Under the pieces are notes generated by a model, which worked only from the letters and a program-made list of their open reading frames with translations, searched no databases and had not been told where the DNA came from. Source: Rhodococcus jostii RHA1 (GTDB taxonomy: Bacteria; Actinomycetota; Actinomycetes; Mycobacteriales; Mycobacteriaceae). Taken from it: 64,000 nucleotides of DNA. Shown here in pieces: positions 8,172 through 15,506 of this stretch (positions are counted from its first letter, which is position 1; every line of letters begins with the position of its first letter). The position numbers were made by a program, and so were the translations under genes. The stretch is from contig NC_008268.1 in NCBI RefSeq assembly GCF_000014565.1, positions 1,798,001 through 1,862,000 on the forward strand, written 5' to 3'.

Positions 8172-10040
8172 TCAGGGTGCGCCGTCGGCGCCTCGCGCCT
8201 CTTCGAGCTTCCGGATGAGGGTGGCGGCGTCGTAGGGGCCGCTGTGCCGGGCGAGGTCGGTGCCCGTCGCGCCGAGGTAGAACGTGGGGGTCCCCCGGAA
8301 ATCGCTCGACTCGGCGTCGAGTTCGTCGTCGTCGATGCGGTGAACGTACGTGCCCCTGCGGATGTCTTCCTCGAACCGGTCCATGTCGAGCCCCAACTCG
8401 GCGGCGTAACCGAAGATCTCGTCCTCGGCGAGGGCGTCGCTGTTGGCGAACAGGTGGTCGTGCATCTCCCAGAACCGGCCCTGCGCGGCCGCCGCTTCGC
8501 TCGCCTGGGCGGCGAAACGCGCGTGCGGATGCACGTCGTCGAGGGGGAGATGCCGGAAGACGTAGCGGAGCTCGTCCCCGAAATGGGCCCGGACGTCCCG
8601 GATGCTGCCGGTGGCCTTGCTGCAGAACGGGCACTCGAAGTCGCCGTACTCGACGAGGGTGAGCGGCGCATCCGCCGGCCCGCGCAGGTGATCGCGGCCG
8701 GGGTCGACGGGCCGGAGCAGGGTGAGTCCGACGACCTCCGTCGGCGGGTGCACAGTGTCCGACAGCCGGAACAGCGCCCAGCCGAGGACGGTGGCGATGA
8801 CGGCCGCCGTCAGGACACCCACCCGAGCCTCGTTGGCGAGCTCGGGTGAGTCGATGGCCAGGTCGACGATGAACAGCGAGATCGTGAAGCCGATGCCGGC
8901 CAGCGCACTGCCACCGGCGATCTGTGACAGCGTCAGCCCGGGCGGCAGGCTGCCGGGACGCAGCTTCGAGAACAGGGCCGTGGCCGCGGTGATGCCGACG
9001 AGCTTGCCGACCACCAGGCCGAGCACGATGCCCCACGCCAGCGGAGACCTGGCCGCGTCCGCGAGGGTCTGCCCGGTGATGACCACACCGGCATTGGCGA
9101 GCGCGAAGATCGGGACGACGAGGAACGCCGTGTAGGGCTGGTAGAAGCGCAGCAACCGCTCGTTGACGGACACCGCGCGCAGCACGCCGAGCTGGGCGGC
9201 GCGGGCGTAGTCGGAGTTGGGTGACTGCCGGAACGCGCGCGTGAGTTCACCAGCCCGTTCCACCTCGCTGCGCCGCGGCGGATAGACGGGCAGGATCAGC
9301 GCGATCAGCACGCCGACGAGGGTGGGGTGGACGCCGGACTCATAGAACGCGACCCACGTGCCTGCCGCGACGATGAAGTAGGCGACGCCACGCCACACCT
9401 CGAGCTTGCGCAACTGGATGATCAGCAGCAGCCCGACGCACCCGAGTAGCAGCGGTCCGAGCCGGAGGTCGTCGGTGTAGAAGAAGGCGATGAGGGCCAG
9501 GGCGCCGATGTCGTCGGCGACGGCCAGGGTCAGGATGAAGACGCGCAACCGGGCGGGGCACCGGGGTCCGACGAGTGCCAGTGCGCCCAGCACGAACGCC
9601 GTGTCGGTGGAGACGACGACGCCCCACGCAGTGGCCTCGTCCCCGCTGGGGTTGAGGATCAGGAACAGGACGGCGGGCAACGCCAGACCCGCGATCGCGG
9701 CGAGGAGGGGGACGGCGGCGCGGGCACGGTCGGTGAGTTCGCCGATCGTCAGCTCACGTTTCACCTCGAGCCCGACGACGAAGAAGAACAGCGTCATCAA
9801 CCCGTCGTTGACCCAGTGCTTCAGGTCGAGGCTGATGCTGTTGTCGCTGATCTGGATGGTCACCGGGGTGTGCCAGAACGACTCGTACGAATCGCCGATG
9901 TTGGCCCACACCAACGCGAGGATCGTGGCGACGAGCAGAAATCCGGCCGACAGCTTGTCGTCGTCGGTGTCGTCGCGGATCAGGGCCAACCGCGCCGACA
10001 GTCGCCGAAGTGTGGTGGGGCTGCTCTGCTCGACCGTCAT
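8172..10040 (-). CDS. nhaA: Na+/H+ antiporter NhaA fused to a DsbA-like thioredoxin domain
   Basis: 622 aa. Residues ~30-425 form an NhaA antiporter with eleven to twelve hydrophobic segments. The antiport-site motifs are present: [16 protein letters not shown] (Asp of helix IV) and [18 protein letters not shown], whose Asp pair corresponds to D163/D164 of E. coli NhaA. Residues ~445-622 form a thioredoxin/DsbA-like domain with active site CPFC ([11 protein letters not shown]) and the helical insert typical of DsbA/FrnE. The N-terminal half exchanges Na+ for H+ at the membrane. The attached oxidoreductase domain may sense redox or act on thiols. Downstream genes 10051 and 10525 are on the same strand upstream of it. 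Confidence 0.93.
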
Positions 10041-10050
10041 CGGGTCCTCG

Positions 10051-10491
10051 TCAGACGTAGTTCTCGAGAACGAACTTGGTGAATCCCTTGCGGATCAATC
10101 GCACGGCCTGCTTCTGGCCCTGACGCAGCACCGACTTCGGCACCCACACCTTGGGCTCGACCGACATCGTGAGGTGCACCGACGTCCCGCGCGCGGTGGG
10201 GGTCAGCCGGTACTCCCCCTCCTGGCACTTCTGCTTCTCGCTCTCGAGGAGCGTCCACGACATCTGCTCGTCCCCCAGCCACTTGTGCTCGGCCAGCTGC
10301 GTGTCCGCGACACCGAGGACGGCGAGCGTCATCCGCACGGTGCGGGGGCGTCCGTCGTCGAATCGGGACTCGACGACCACCTTCTTGTGCACCGCCGACC
10401 ACTCGGGGATGCGCTCGACGTCCGCCAGCGCCGCCATCACCTGGTCCTGGGGAGCCTCGATCTCGAACTCGCCCGATACCGACAACGCCAT
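10051..10491 (-). CDS. SRPBCC (START/Bet v1-like) family protein
   Basis: 146 aa. The pattern [31 protein letters not shown] is the classic start of polyketide-cyclase/dehydrase-like SRPBCC proteins (beta strand, helix, WS-turn). Beta strands such as [11 protein letters not shown] and [12 protein letters not shown] and a long C-terminal helix follow. These proteins bind hydrophobic ligands in a cavity, and many mycobacterial members have unknown ligands. Its stop lies 10 nt upstream of the nhaA start, so the two are probably co-transcribed. Confidence 0.85.
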
Positions 10492-10524
10492 CGATTGCTC
10501 TCCTTCTCGTCAGATCCACATGCC

Positions 10525-11226
10525 CTACAGTTCGGACGCGTAGCGCTCCAGCATGGCAGCAAGTTCGCCGGGGCGCGCGAGTGCCGCCAGATGACCGGTG
10601 TCGATGACCTCCGGTGCGATGCCCAGCCGCTCCCGGACGATCCGCTGCATGAAGTCGAGCGGGAACAGCCGATCGCGCCTCCCGGCGACGACACGCGTCT
10701 TCACGTGCGGCCACGCGTCCGCCTGCCACACCGTCTCGAACGGGGTGTTCGAGACGACGGGCTCCTCCTGGCTGAACGCCTCCTCGGTGACGTCGTCGGG
10801 CACGTCGTGGAAGAACAGTGCCCGCAGGTCGTCGGGCGCGTCCGGGTCGCGACCCTCCAGCACGTCGAACGCCCGTTTCGCCTCCGGCTGACCGGTGGTC
10901 TCCCACCACTGCCCGGGTGCCTCCCCCGGCGCGGGCAGCATCGGTGCCAGCAGAACCAGCAGGTCGACGTCGACCTCGCCACGCTGACAGACGATCGCCG
11001 CGGTGAACGCGGACATGGACTGCGCGACCAGCACGATCGCCCCCTCGACGTCCTCGACCGCATCGACGACGACGTCGGCGAACTCGTACTGGCCCGCGTC
11101 GTCGTCGCCGTACGGAAGGTCGACGGCGATCACCGAGTGCCCGCTCCCCTCCAGGATCGGTGCGACGCGGTGCCAGTACCACGAGTCCGAGCCGGCGCCG
11201 GGCAGCAGAACGAAGGTTGCGGGCAT
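10525..11226 (-). CDS. Alpha/beta hydrolase (esterase/HNL-like)
   Basis: 233 aa. It begins with the strand and oxyanion region FVLLPGAGSDSWYW. The nucleophile elbow is AQSMSAF (Ser in a small-x-Ser-x-small variant of GxSxG), the acid is in VVAGRRDRLFP and the His is in VIDTGHLAAL, giving a full Ser-Asp-His triad. The size and GHSVIAVDLP pattern resemble plant-type esterase/hydroxynitrile-lyase relatives found in actinobacteria. The substrate is unknown. It is 33 nt upstream of the SRPBCC gene on the same strand and probably heads the three-gene unit ending with nhaA. Confidence 0.87.
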   Translation of the reverse strand: MPATFVLLPGAGSDSWYWHRVAPILEGSGHSVIAVDLPYGDDDAGQYEFADVVVDAVEDVEGAIVLVAQSMSAFTAAIVCQRGEVDVDLLVLLAPMLPAPGEAPGQWWETTGQPEAKRAFDVLEGRDPDAPDDLRALFFHDVPDDVTEEAFSQEEPVVSNTPFETVWQADAWPHVKTRVVAGRRDRLFPLDFMQRIVRERLGIAPEVIDTGHLAALARPGELAAMLERYASEL

Positions 11227-11280
11227 CTCGACTGATCTCCTGTTTCCGGGACACGAACGGTCGAGTCGAGCCTAAGCGCT

Positions 11281-11325
11281 ACGTGCGCGGGAATGCGCGC
11301 CCGGACACACCTTGCCACTCACCTG
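11281..11325. repeat. Degenerate copy of the GTGAGTGGC/GCCACTCAC hairpin
   Basis: The right part (GCCCGGACACACCTTGCCA, then CTCACCTG) matches the right arm of the hairpin at 2312-2357, while the left arm has decayed (ACGTGCGCGGGAATGCGCGC). It lies just upstream of the alpha/beta hydrolase start, so it is not acting as that gene's terminator. Confidence 0.45.
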
Positions 11326-11430
11326 CGGGGATCTGAAACGGAAGCGCCGCCGAGGGCGATACACCAGTAGGTCGGACAGGAAGCTCCGACCGTGCCGGGA
11401 TCCACCACACGTTACGAGAACTGAGCTGAC

Positions 11431-11508
11431 ATGTTCACCAACCACCTCTTCGGCGGAATGACCGAACAGGAAATCGACATCGAAATCGCCGACGAGCTGG
11501 CGGCCTGA
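11431..11508 (+). CDS. Possible 25-aa small ORF (MFTNHLFGGMTEQEIDIEI..)
   Basis: ATG to TGA, 25 residues ending in an acidic amphipathic helix (TEQEIDIEIADELAA). Codon usage has the strong third-position G/C bias of real genes here. There is no clear ribosome binding site (CTGAGCTGAC precedes the ATG). The surrounding 11227-11646 interval otherwise holds only two degenerate hairpin repeats, so this could be a decayed gene end. Confidence 0.15.
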   Translation: MFTNHLFGGMTEQEIDIEIADELAA

Positions 11509-11521
11509 CGCACGGTCCCCG

Positions 11522-11566
11522 CACGTGAGTGGCGATGTGCACCCCGGCACGCTGCACCACTCCTAC
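11522..11566. repeat. Second degenerate copy of the CACGTGAGTGGC hairpin family
   Basis: CACGTGAGTGGC at 11522-11533 is identical to the left arm of the 2312 element, then the centre (GATGTGCACCCCGGCACGC) and right arm (TGCACCACTCCTAC) diverge. Pairing is partial. It sits downstream of the GH43-like gene's 3' end, between it and the small ORF. Confidence 0.45.
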
Positions 11567-11646
11567 GAATGACGTTCACGCTCAGCCCTTCGCAGGCTAC
11601 CGGTGCCGTTGACCCTCCCGGTTGCCGCCCTCACGGGAGTTCGCCG

Positions 11647-12615
11647 TCAGGCCGGCTCCCGCATCACGCCGAAGTGGCGCACCGTCCCGGAAACGCCTGG
11701 AAGCTCTTGCACGGGCGACCAGGTGCGCAGCCCATCCGTGCTGTCGGAATAGAGATACTTTCCTTCGGTATAGGCGTCGAGATAGATCCGCCAGGTGTCG
11801 TTCGGCAACTGAACCAGGGCTGGGCCCTCCACCAGCGAGCCCCAATTTCCAGGCGGGACGAATGAATAGGGCCCCGTCACCGACGACGCGACCGCATGCT
11901 CGACGACCTTCTTCGTCTCGTTCTTGGTAAACGCATGGTAGGTCGATCCCACCTTGACCACGGTGGTGTCGATATGGTCCGCGCCGATCCCGGCGAGCGG
12001 AACAGGCGGGCTCCACAACCTGAGCGATGGTTCCAGCGCCGTCATCAGATACGGTACGAATCCTCCCCCGGTCGACAGCGACAGGATGACGTTGACCCGG
12101 TCGCCGTCCACGAACCATTCAGGTGCCCAGGCCTTGGTGGTGAACGGCGACAGCGACGGTCCGTCGCTGAACCCGGCCGACCCCGAGGAACCCGGCGGGC
12201 TCGCTGAGCCCGTTCCGTCTCCCGTGCCCGGCAGGAAGGCGCAGCAGAACGGGACAGGCCAGGCCCCAAGGAACTTCCAGTCCATGCGGTCACTGCTGCG
12301 TGCGAAGCCGATGTTCGCCCCGTCGACCGTCGTGTAGGTGAGGTAGTAGAACCCGTCCGTGTGCCGGAAGATGCTCGGGTCACGCACCACCCCTGACGGA
12401 GGCCGATACGCAGACAGTCGGAGGGGCTGGAACCCCGTGCCGTCCTCAGACTCGTATACATCCAGGTCGCGGTCGCTGACGTTGCTGAACGCCACCATCG
12501 TGGTTCGCCAGGCGAGCGGTGCGGCGCCGCTGCTCCCCGGGGCGGCGACCAGCAAGCCTGCGACAGCGAGCATCACCATCGATAGGGCGGAAAAGCAGGT
12601 TCGTTTGGGCAGCAT
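11647..12615 (-). CDS. Secreted five-bladed beta-propeller glycosidase-like protein (GH43/62 type)
   Basis: About 322 aa from ATG 12615; a GTG at 12636 is an alternative, and neither has a good ribosome site. A signal peptide (KRTCFSALSMVMLAVAGLLVAAP..SGA) leads into repeated blades of the GH43-type propeller. RDPSIFRHTDGFYYLTYT carries the usual first catalytic Asp (RDPS), APEWFVDG is the mid-protein acid and VEGPALVQLPNDTWRIYLD is the VEGP motif with the general-acid Glu. All three acids of the clan appear present. It is likely an exported arabinan/xylan or mycolyl-arabinogalactan related hydrolase; the substrate is a guess. It is monocistronic. Confidence 0.8.
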   Translation of the reverse strand: MLPKRTCFSALSMVMLAVAGLLVAAPGSSGAAPLAWRTTMVAFSNVSDRDLDVYESEDGTGFQPLRLSAYRPPSGVVRDPSIFRHTDGFYYLTYTTVDGANIGFARSSDRMDWKFLGAWPVPFCCAFLPGTGDGTGSASPPGSSGSAGFSDGPSLSPFTTKAWAPEWFVDGDRVNVILSLSTGGGFVPYLMTALEPSLRLWSPPVPLAGIGADHIDTTVVKVGSTYHAFTKNETKKVVEHAVASSVTGPYSFVPPGNWGSLVEGPALVQLPNDTWRIYLDAYTEGKYLYSDSTDGLRTWSPVQELPGVSGTVRHFGVMREPA

Positions 12616-12839
12616 CACCGGTGCAGTATCTATCACAGCAGGCGCACCATGCGTAACTTTGGCCGCAGGCAGCGGATCGTTACCGACGGCCGTGCAATGA
12701 CGCCGTAGACGAACCCGAGGGCGCCACCCGCAGCAGCGGCAATCAATACCCCTGCGGCGCGGTCGGTCTACGCGCGCGCCTTATGCATGAGGGCATCCCG
12801 GCGTAGCGTCACGGGGACACTGTAGACGGAGGAGTGCTC

Positions 12840-13202
12840 ATGTCGGGCGAACTGTCGTTCTTCGAATTGGGTGTGGCCAACGCGGAGCAGGGCCGAAAGT
12901 TCTACTCGGCGTTGTTCGGCTGGGAATTCGAATCCGGGCCCGGCGGGTCGGGTTACTCCATCAACACACCGAACGTCCCGGGCGGGATCCACGGCGGCGA
13001 CGAGGGCGCCGGCCCGTATGTCTTCTTTCGGGTGCCGGACCTCGACGCCGCGGTCGAGCAGGTACTGGCGCTGGGCGGCACCGTCGACGCCGTCGAGCTG
13101 GGCGAAGACACCGAGTCGGTGGCGAAATTCGGGCGGTTCAAGCTGTGCCACGACGATCAGGGTTCCGCCTTCGGGCTGCACGAACCGCCGTCCGGCAACT
13201 GA
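12840..13202 (+). CDS. VOC (glyoxalase/bleomycin-resistance) superfamily protein
   Basis: 120 aa from the ATG at 12840, with GGAGGAG five nucleotides upstream (a GTG six bases earlier falls inside that site). A single VOC module: FFELGVANAEQGRKFYSALFGWEF at the start, YVFFRVPDLDAAVEQVLALGGTV in the centre, and SAFGLHEPP at the end. It probably forms a homodimer with a metal site or ligand cavity. The family includes CFP32/Rv0577-like proteins. The substrate is unknown. A strong hairpin starts at the stop codon. Confidence 0.88.
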   Translation: MSGELSFFELGVANAEQGRKFYSALFGWEFESGPGGSGYSINTPNVPGGIHGGDEGAGPYVFFRVPDLDAAVEQVLALGGTVDAVELGEDTESVAKFGRFKLCHDDQGSAFGLHEPPSGN

Positions 13203-13243
13203 ATCAGCGCGCCCCAACAGAGACTCCCGGGGCGCGCTGATTC
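13201..13243. terminator. Perfect 15-bp stem terminator after VOC gene
   Basis: GAATCAGCGCGCCCC (13201-13215) pairs perfectly with 13229-13243 around a 13-nt loop. It overlaps the VOC stop codon and lies 11 nt from the stop of the convergent small secreted protein gene, so it can serve both. Confidence 0.8.
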
Positions 13244-13254
13244 GGATCGGTCGG

Positions 13255-13587
13255 TTACGGCTCGTTCGGCGAGTCGCCTCCGCCCTCGTCACCGCTGAAG
13301 GTGGCCGGTTGCGGCAGACCGTCCTCGGGTCCGTCGCACCAATTGTCGTACTGGTTGTACGGTTCTGCGCCCCACGCCGGGACGTTGTTCTCGTACGGTT
13401 CCGCCCAGTCGTCGCAGCCGGCCGGGCCGGTCGGCGGAACACCAGGAGGCAATGGTGCAACCGTGTCCGGTGCGCGCACCGGTACGACCGCCGAGTCGAG
13501 CGCGTCACCCCAGGCGACACCGGATGTTCCCAAACCGATCGAGGCCGCGAACACAGCGACCGCAGCCAATCTCGAGCCGACCTTCAT
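13255..13587 (-). CDS. Small secreted protein with WCDGPEDG motif (copy 1)
   Basis: 110 aa, ATG preceded by GGAGGCAACG. The signal peptide (SRLAAVAVFAASIGLGTSGVAWG) is followed by a ~75-residue mature part. Its core GCDDWAEPYENNVPAWG, PYNQYDNWCDGPEDGLP is nearly identical to that of the neighbour at 13754. Two Cys (GCDDW, NWCDG) could form one disulfide. The tail is acidic and Gly-rich. No enzyme motif is visible; it is an exported small protein of unknown role seen as a paralogous pair here. Confidence 0.75.
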   Translation of the reverse strand: MKVGSRLAAVAVFAASIGLGTSGVAWGDALDSAVVPVRAPDTVAPLPPGVPPTGPAGCDDWAEPYENNVPAWGAEPYNQYDNWCDGPEDGLPQPATFSGDEGGGDSPNEP

Positions 13588-13753
13588 CGTTGCCTCCCAT
13601 AGGTGAATAACGCTGCCTAAGGGCTGTACCCAAAGACAACGTAAACAATCCTCGGAGGGCGAATTTCGTGAATGAAATTTGACGGACGGTCGGTTTCAGT
13701 TCACGACCGAGCTACACGACGGCACATGCCTCGTGCGAACATTCACCGTCGAA

Positions 13754-14077
13754 TCAGGGATTGACCGTCCGGCCCTGCTGGTCATTGACCGGCGGCTGCT
13801 GCGCGGAAAGGCCGTCTTCGGGGCCGTCGCACCAGTTGTCGAATTGGTTGTACGGATCGGTGCCCCACGCCGGAACGTTGTTCTCGTACGGTTCCGACCA
13901 GTCGTCGCATCCGATCGGACCGTTCTGCGGGAATCCGGGTGGCATCGGCTGAATGACGTCCGGCCGACGCACCGGCACCGCCGAGTCGAGACTGCCGCCC
14001 CAGGCGACACCGGATGCTCCCAATCCGATCGAAGCCGCGAATACCGCCACCGCGGCCACTCTCCTGCCCATTCTCAT
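13754..14077 (-). CDS. Small secreted protein with WCDGPEDG motif (copy 2)
   Basis: 107 aa from the ATG at 14077, chosen because GGAGG sits five nucleotides upstream; the 39 residues before it in the open frame are not conserved with copy 1. It has the same signal peptide pattern (RRVAAVAVFAASIGLGASGVAWG) and core (GCDDWSEPYENNVPAWG, DNWCDGPEDGLS). The divergence is mostly in the linker after the signal peptide and at the C-terminus. The pair clearly arose by tandem duplication and each copy keeps its own ribosome site, with 166 nt between copy 2's stop and copy 1's start. Confidence 0.75.
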   Translation of the reverse strand: MRMGRRVAAVAVFAASIGLGASGVAWGGSLDSAVPVRRPDVIQPMPPGFPQNGPIGCDDWSEPYENNVPAWGTDPYNQFDNWCDGPEDGLSAQQPPVNDQQGRTVNP

Positions 14078-14172
14078 GACTGCCTCCGTTGGTTCCATGG
14101 CCTCTCGGGGCGGTACCCAGAAACCCGGAAAACAATCCTCGAAGAGAGCGTTTCGTCCAAGAATTTCGACGA

Positions 14173-14652
14173 TCAGTCGGTTTCCGGTCGGCATCGCATG
14201 TACATCTCGGTGACCGAGGTCAGGACCTGCTTGCCCGACCCGTTGAGAATCTCCGCCGCGACCGTCACCAAGGCCCGACCGCGATCGTCAGGCGTCACCT
14301 CCTCCACAACCAGCTTTCCGGTGAGCACATCACCCGGCTTCACCGGCCGGAGGAAGTTGACGTCGCGCATCCGCACCCCCGCAATGACGCTCCAGCCTGC
14401 ATAAAGAGTGGTCGCGGACAGTCGCTGACACACCGCGATCGTGTGCACACCACTCGCGATGAGCCCACCGAAATAGCCACCATCTGCAGATTCACGGTCG
14501 ATGTGGAACGACTGCGGATCCCACTGCCCTGCGAACTCGACCAACTCCTCCTCCGTCACCGTGTACGAGCCCAGCTCGAACTTCTCGCCCACCCGGAGGT
14601 CGTCCGCATAGACGACGTCACATTTGCTGTCCACTACCAACCGTCCGATCAT
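14173..14652 (-). CDS. MaoC-like (R)-hydratase / hotdog-fold protein
   Basis: 159 aa from ATG 14652 (MIGRLVVDSK). It has the MaoC hotdog pattern: YADDLRVGEKFELGSYTVTEEELVEFAGQWDPQSFHID, where the Asp and His are the hydratase catalytic dyad, then FGGLIASGVHTIAVCQRL and the DVNFLRPVKPGDVLTG strand. It probably hydrates 2-enoyl-CoA or a related thioester. Mycobacterial relatives act in fatty-acid or cholesterol side-chain metabolism. The open frame extends upstream to 14871 without homology and would overlap the next gene, so I reject it. Confidence 0.85.
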   Translation of the reverse strand: MIGRLVVDSKCDVVYADDLRVGEKFELGSYTVTEEELVEFAGQWDPQSFHIDRESADGGYFGGLIASGVHTIAVCQRLSATTLYAGWSVIAGVRMRDVNFLRPVKPGDVLTGKLVVEEVTPDDRGRALVTVAAEILNGSGKQVLTSVTEMYMRCRPETD

Positions 14653-14750
14653 TCGCTCACGCCTCCACCGAACACGGAGGCTGACGTCGAGGATATGACT
14701 GGACGCCGGCAGCGGCGACAGTGCCCTACCGCCGAGGGTGGAGGTCGCCG

Positions 14751-15506
14751 TCAGTTCTCGTCGTAGCGCGGCCAGCCCGGATACGGAGCAAGCGTCGGGT
14801 AGGGGGTGTCGTGCGGGAGGTCGCGTTTTCGCGGGCGGTTCTCTGGAGGATCGGGCATCCGCGAACGACACTGAAGGAACGCATCCTGATTACGAGCCGA
14901 CTTCACGTGGTCGATGAGTTTCCAACCTCTGAACACATCTACCTCTGGAGCCCGCTCGGGCCCCTCCGCGGGAAGTGAGGCGTTTGCAATTGAACCTGTG
15001 AAATCGGGAGCCGCGATCTCGACCGTTTCCGCATGCACGTTGGTGGAACCAACGTTGTAATACTTCCCGTCCTCATCGATTCTCATCACGGAGTAGTCGC
15101 CCGTACATACGGTCGCAAGCCAACCACGGTCTGTTGGACTCATCAACAACAGATGCTGAAATTGCGTCCCCACATACTCGCTCTTCTTCAGCTGGTCAGG
15201 ATTGCCATAGTCCATTCGAAGACGCTCGTCGACAGCGTCCTCGAATCCTGGATAACCGGCCGACGTCGCGAGCGCCCTGACTGTCAGGTAATACGACTCC
15301 ACATACGCCCTGACAGCTGTCGCCTCCGGCGTGAGCAAGTTGATGCCTGGATCTGCCGACCAACGGTAGTTGTATTCAGTGTTACCGGGGACCGCGTACG
15401 GCGTGACGACGGTTGTCGACGAAGCCGGCGGTTCACTTGGGTGTTCCGGTCCGCAGGCCGAAACAGCCAGCACAACGACGACCCACGGGCCGAGCATTAC
15501 CCTCAC
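14751..15506 (-). CDS. T7SS-operon lipoprotein of unknown function
   Basis: 251 aa. A lipoprotein signal peptide ends in the lipobox VSAC at ~15-18, followed by a Pro/Ser/Thr linker. The mature domain starts around YNYRWSADPGINLLTPEATAVRAYVESYY and contains a lone WLATVCTGDYSVMRID strand pair. The C-terminus is Pro-rich (RYDEN end). The start codon overlaps the stop of the large upstream protein (ATGA), so the two are translationally coupled. It is probably a membrane-tethered partner of the T7SS-associated pair. No enzyme motif is visible. Confidence 0.75.
   Translation of the reverse strand: MRVMLGPWVVVVLAVSACGPEHPSEPPASSTTVVTPYAVPGNTEYNYRWSADPGINLLTPEATAVRAYVESYYLTVRALATSAGYPGFEDAVDERLRMDYGNPDQLKKSEYVGTQFQHLLLMSPTDRGWLATVCTGDYSVMRIDEDGKYYNVGSTNVHAETVEIAAPDFTGSIANASLPAEGPERAPEVDVFRGWKLIDHVKSARNQDAFLQCRSRMPDPPENRPRKRDLPHDTPYPTLAPYPGWPRYDEN

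Noticed and set aside
11272..11550. 92-aa minus-strand open frame over the degenerate hairpins
   Set aside because: It spans two repeat copies, has a basic Arg-rich composition typical of shadow frames and no ribosome site.
12643..12760. A minus-strand hydrophobic peptide (GVLIAAAAGGALGFVYGVIARP) between the GH43-like and VOC genes
   Set aside because: Its frame contains a TAG just upstream and no start with a ribosome site, so it is more likely a chance or relic segment; not annotated.
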